A stretch of DNA of 64,000 nt, taken from Arthrobacter jinronghuae. Lineage in GTDB: Bacteria > Actinomycetota > Actinomycetes > Actinomycetales > Micrococcaceae. The notes beneath the pieces were generated by a model. It had not been told where the DNA came from. It searched no databases and saw nothing but the letters and a program-made list of their open reading frames with translations. Numbering within the stretch: position 1 is the first letter of the stretch; each line of letters begins with the position of its first letter. Location: NCBI RefSeq assembly GCF_025244825.1, contig NZ_CP104263.1, forward strand, positions 3,100,001 to 3,164,000. The letters are read 5' to 3'. Both the position numbers and the translations under genes were made by a program. Positions 62,541-64,000 of this stretch are shown here, piece by piece.

Positions 62541-63442
62541 TAGAGCCAGCCCATCGGGTCTTCGTAGTTCCCGTGCCGCAGCACTTCGAAGTGCAGGTGC
62601 GGGCCGGTGGAGTTGCCGGTGCTGCCGATTCCGCCCACTACTGCGCCGGCATCCACCGCCTGTCCCACACTCACGTCAATGCTGTTGAGGTGGTTGTAGG
62701 TGGTCTGCAGGCCGTCGCCGTGGTCGACGACCACGCGCAGCCCGCCGCCGCCGGTGGTATGCCACCCGGCTTCGGTGACGGTGCCGCCGAGCATGGACTT
62801 CACGGGAGTCCCGGTCACGGCGCCGAAGTCCGTTCCGGTGTGGAATTCCAGGGCGCCCGGGGCCATCGGGTTATCCCGGTAGCCGAACGGAGACGTGACC
62901 ACCATGTCATCCACGGGCGGGACAGGCCCCGGGTCCGGTTCGGCAACCGGTTCCGGTTCCGGTTCCGGTTCCGGTTCCGGCTCGGGTGCCGGTTCCGCAG
63001 CGGGTTCCGCCGCGGGCGCCGCTTCGGCAGCCTCAGTGTCCGGTACCGGACCGCCGTCCGGGCCGTCCCCGCTCTGGACTGCGGGCTGCACCACAACCTG
63101 GCGGTCAATCCGCAGGTCCGGTTCAGCTGATTCAGCCGTACCGGTGACGAGCCCGCCGATAGCGACGGCAGCGGCAATGGACAGCGCGCCGGTCCGCCGG
63201 TTGGGGGCATCGTTCTCCTGGATCCATTTCCGAGTCTGTGCGCCCAGCCCCTTGGCGTAGGCCCCCAGTTCCTTTGCCCGGGCGCCCGCTTCCTTGGCCG
63301 CACGGCTGCTCAGGTCTTCAGTCCGGGTACGGAGCGTTCCGGCCTGGGTACGCAGGCCGGTACGCAGATGCTCGGTGCGGGCGCGCAGGCTTTCGGCGGT
63401 GTTCTTTGAATTTTCGGAGTCTAAAAAGTGCTCGGTCAACAA
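62540..63442 (-). CDS. M23 family peptidoglycan endopeptidase with coiled-coil N-terminus
   Basis: A 300-residue LytM-type protein. Residues 1 to about 75 form an amphipathic, heptad-like region (LRARTEHLRTGLRTQAGTLRTR, SRAAKEAGARAKELGAYAKGLG), then one hydrophobic stretch (about 84-100, GALSIAAAVAIGGLVTG), a proline/glutamate repeat linker (EPEPEPEPEPEP, about 155-166), then the M23 domain with HTGTDFG (zinc His/Asp, about 203) and HLHFE. The linker DNA is a GGTTCC repeat (about 62949-62985), prone to slippage. The start is uncertain: TTG 63442 or TTG 63439, with AGGTG upstream. Confidence 0.85.
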   Translation of the reverse strand: MLTEHFLDSENSKNTAESLRARTEHLRTGLRTQAGTLRTRTEDLSSRAAKEAGARAKELGAYAKGLGAQTRKWIQENDAPNRRTGALSIAAAVAIGGLVTGTAESAEPDLRIDRQVVVQPAVQSGDGPDGGPVPDTEAAEAAPAAEPAAEPAPEPEPEPEPEPEPVAEPDPGPVPPVDDMVVTSPFGYRDNPMAPGALEFHTGTDFGAVTGTPVKSMLGGTVTEAGWHTTGGGGLRVVVDHGDGLQTTYNHLNSIDVSVGQAVDAGAVVGGIGSTGNSTGPHLHFEVLRHGNYEDPMGWL

Positions 63443-63748
63443 TCACCTCGGTGTGCGTTGGTCAAGGACTCTTCTGTGATCCGGACTTTTCTGCCGTCCG
63501 TGGCGTTCCGGTCCCGGGCAGCCTTCACCGGGTTCCCTGGAGCGCTGAAGCCGGACTGGAACGTATCTGCGGGACCATCCCGGTCCACCGCCTGGCAATC
63601 CGACCCGGTTTTAATTCTAGAAACCGGGCCCGCCGCGGTCCCCCTTTTGTGGCCAATCCCAATGCCGCTGGTGACCTATGTCCGGCACTCCCGTGTCAGA
63701 GGTCTCGCTACCACCGGGCCCACGGCCGAACCGGCTCAGGGCACGTGC
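63443..63748. other. Gene-free leader between the M23 gene and the permease gene
   Basis: No coding region is supported. On the minus strand it is the possible M23 leader and contains a GGGAACC-CGGTGAAGG segment near 63520 with GC-rich stems around it, which recalls riboswitch cores but matches none well. A stem CCCGGTTT (63604-63611) / AAACCGGG (63621-63628) may end the upstream permease transcript. Confidence 0.5.
63604..63628. terminator. Possible terminator after the FecCD-type permease gene
   Basis: 8-bp stem CCCGGTTT/AAACCGGG with a 9-base AT-rich loop (TAATTCTAG). It is 120 bases downstream of the permease stop on the minus strand. U tract absent after the stem. Confidence 0.4.
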
Positions 63749-64000
63749 TCAGAGCACGCCCTTCCGCGCTTCCCCGAACAGGAGGTACCCCAGATAGAGG
63801 CTGCCCAGAGCCGCGGTGAAGATGCCTACGGGCAGGGCTGCGCCGACGTCGATCTGCTGGACGGTGAAGTCGGACAGCGTCAGTACCAGCGCCCCCACCA
63901 GCGCCGGTGCAACCACACCGGGTGCGGAAACCCCGAGCAGGCGCAGCGCGATCTGCGGGGCAACCAGGGCCACGAACGCTACGGGCCCGCACACGCTGAC
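63749..64000 (-). CDS. FecCD-type iron-siderophore/cobalamin ABC permease, C-terminal part
   Basis: The last 83 residues of a FecCD/BtuC-family permease, cut by the window end. The CGPVAFVALVAPQIALRLLG segment is the typical coupling-loop signature of the family (GPIGFVGLVVPH), and the last helix IDVGAALPVGIFTAALGSLYLGYLLF closes the fold. It imports iron-siderophore or B12. The start lies beyond base 64000. Confidence 0.88.
   Translation of the reverse strand, partial: VSVCGPVAFVALVAPQIALRLLGVSAPGVVAPALVGALVLTLSDFTVQQIDVGAALPVGIFTAALGSLYLGYLLFGEARKGVL

Noticed and set aside
63490..63600. Cobalamin or c-di-AMP riboswitch before the M23 gene
   Set aside because: Only a short core-like segment (GGGAACC-CGGTGAAGG) fits; the B12 box and the c-di-AMP conserved arms are missing. 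Kept as a weak finding, not as a feature call.

Overview
This window is about 64 kb of GC-rich actinobacterial chromosome. Gene content, very high GC, HspR/HAIR heat-shock control, a DUF3073 protein, a septum-formation lipoprotein-like domain protein and a complete mnh/mrp antiporter operon all point to the family Micrococcaceae, Arthrobacter or a close relative. This is inferred from recognisable protein families, not from a database search. No prophage, insertion sequence, CRISPR array or rRNA operon is visible; it reads as core chromosome with a few accessory and repeat-bearing spots.

Layout. 1-4 kb: end of an asparaginase gene, a sterol-carrier-like protein, a small membrane protein and purF-purM, closed by a strong terminator. 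4-9 kb: DUF3073, a large acidic septum-formation protein and clpB with its HAIR operator. 9-19 kb: SRPBCC protein, lipoprotein PBP, YccF, a PPOX protein, a DEAD-box helicase, trmB, a NYN-domain protein, a RibD-like reductase and a MOSC protein. 18.5-23 kb: the heat-shock locus dnaK-grpE / dnaJ-hspR with two HAIR boxes flanking the dnaK promoter. 23-30 kb: methyltransferase, a nucleoside-kinase-like gene preceded by a tyrosine-phosphatase stub, cardiolipin synthase, pabC and a TPP-riboswitch-controlled ykoEDC vitamin B1 precursor importer. 30-37 kb: DUF4235 and mnhACDEFG. 37-44 kb: UMF1 transporter, dcd, kynA, SseB-like protein, a protealysin-like protease with its emfourin inhibitor, tRNA-Gly, panD and an AEC transporter. 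44-49 kb: a LpqY-SugABC-type sugar importer. 49-54.6 kb: NHL/thioredoxin protein, a CopD-CtaG fusion and an HU protein. 54.6-55.8 kb: a gene-free stretch with an ordered repeat array. 55.8-64 kb: zinc-free ribosomal proteins S14-L33-L28, glgC, a MarR regulator, a ProP-type transporter, SGNH hydrolase, lipid kinase, an M23 peptidase and the end of an iron-siderophore permease.

How the parts work together. HspR (18.5 kb) should repress dnaK and clpB through the HAIR boxes seen upstream of both. The YkoEDC importer should be shut when thiamine pyrophosphate binds the leader, whose ribosome binding site sits in a hairpin. The M4 protease and its inhibitor overlap by four bases, so they are made together. 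Mrp subunits overlap by four bases throughout and form one complex.

The most noteworthy patterns are the 112-bp higher-order repeat between the HU gene and rpsN, a remnant LMW tyrosine phosphatase start that appears to drive a kinase gene, and a recurring leaderless promoter layout (TANNNT five to eight bases before the start codon) at a dozen genes, which also decides several start codons. Start codons were chosen by ribosome binding site, leaderless -10 box or family alignment from memory.
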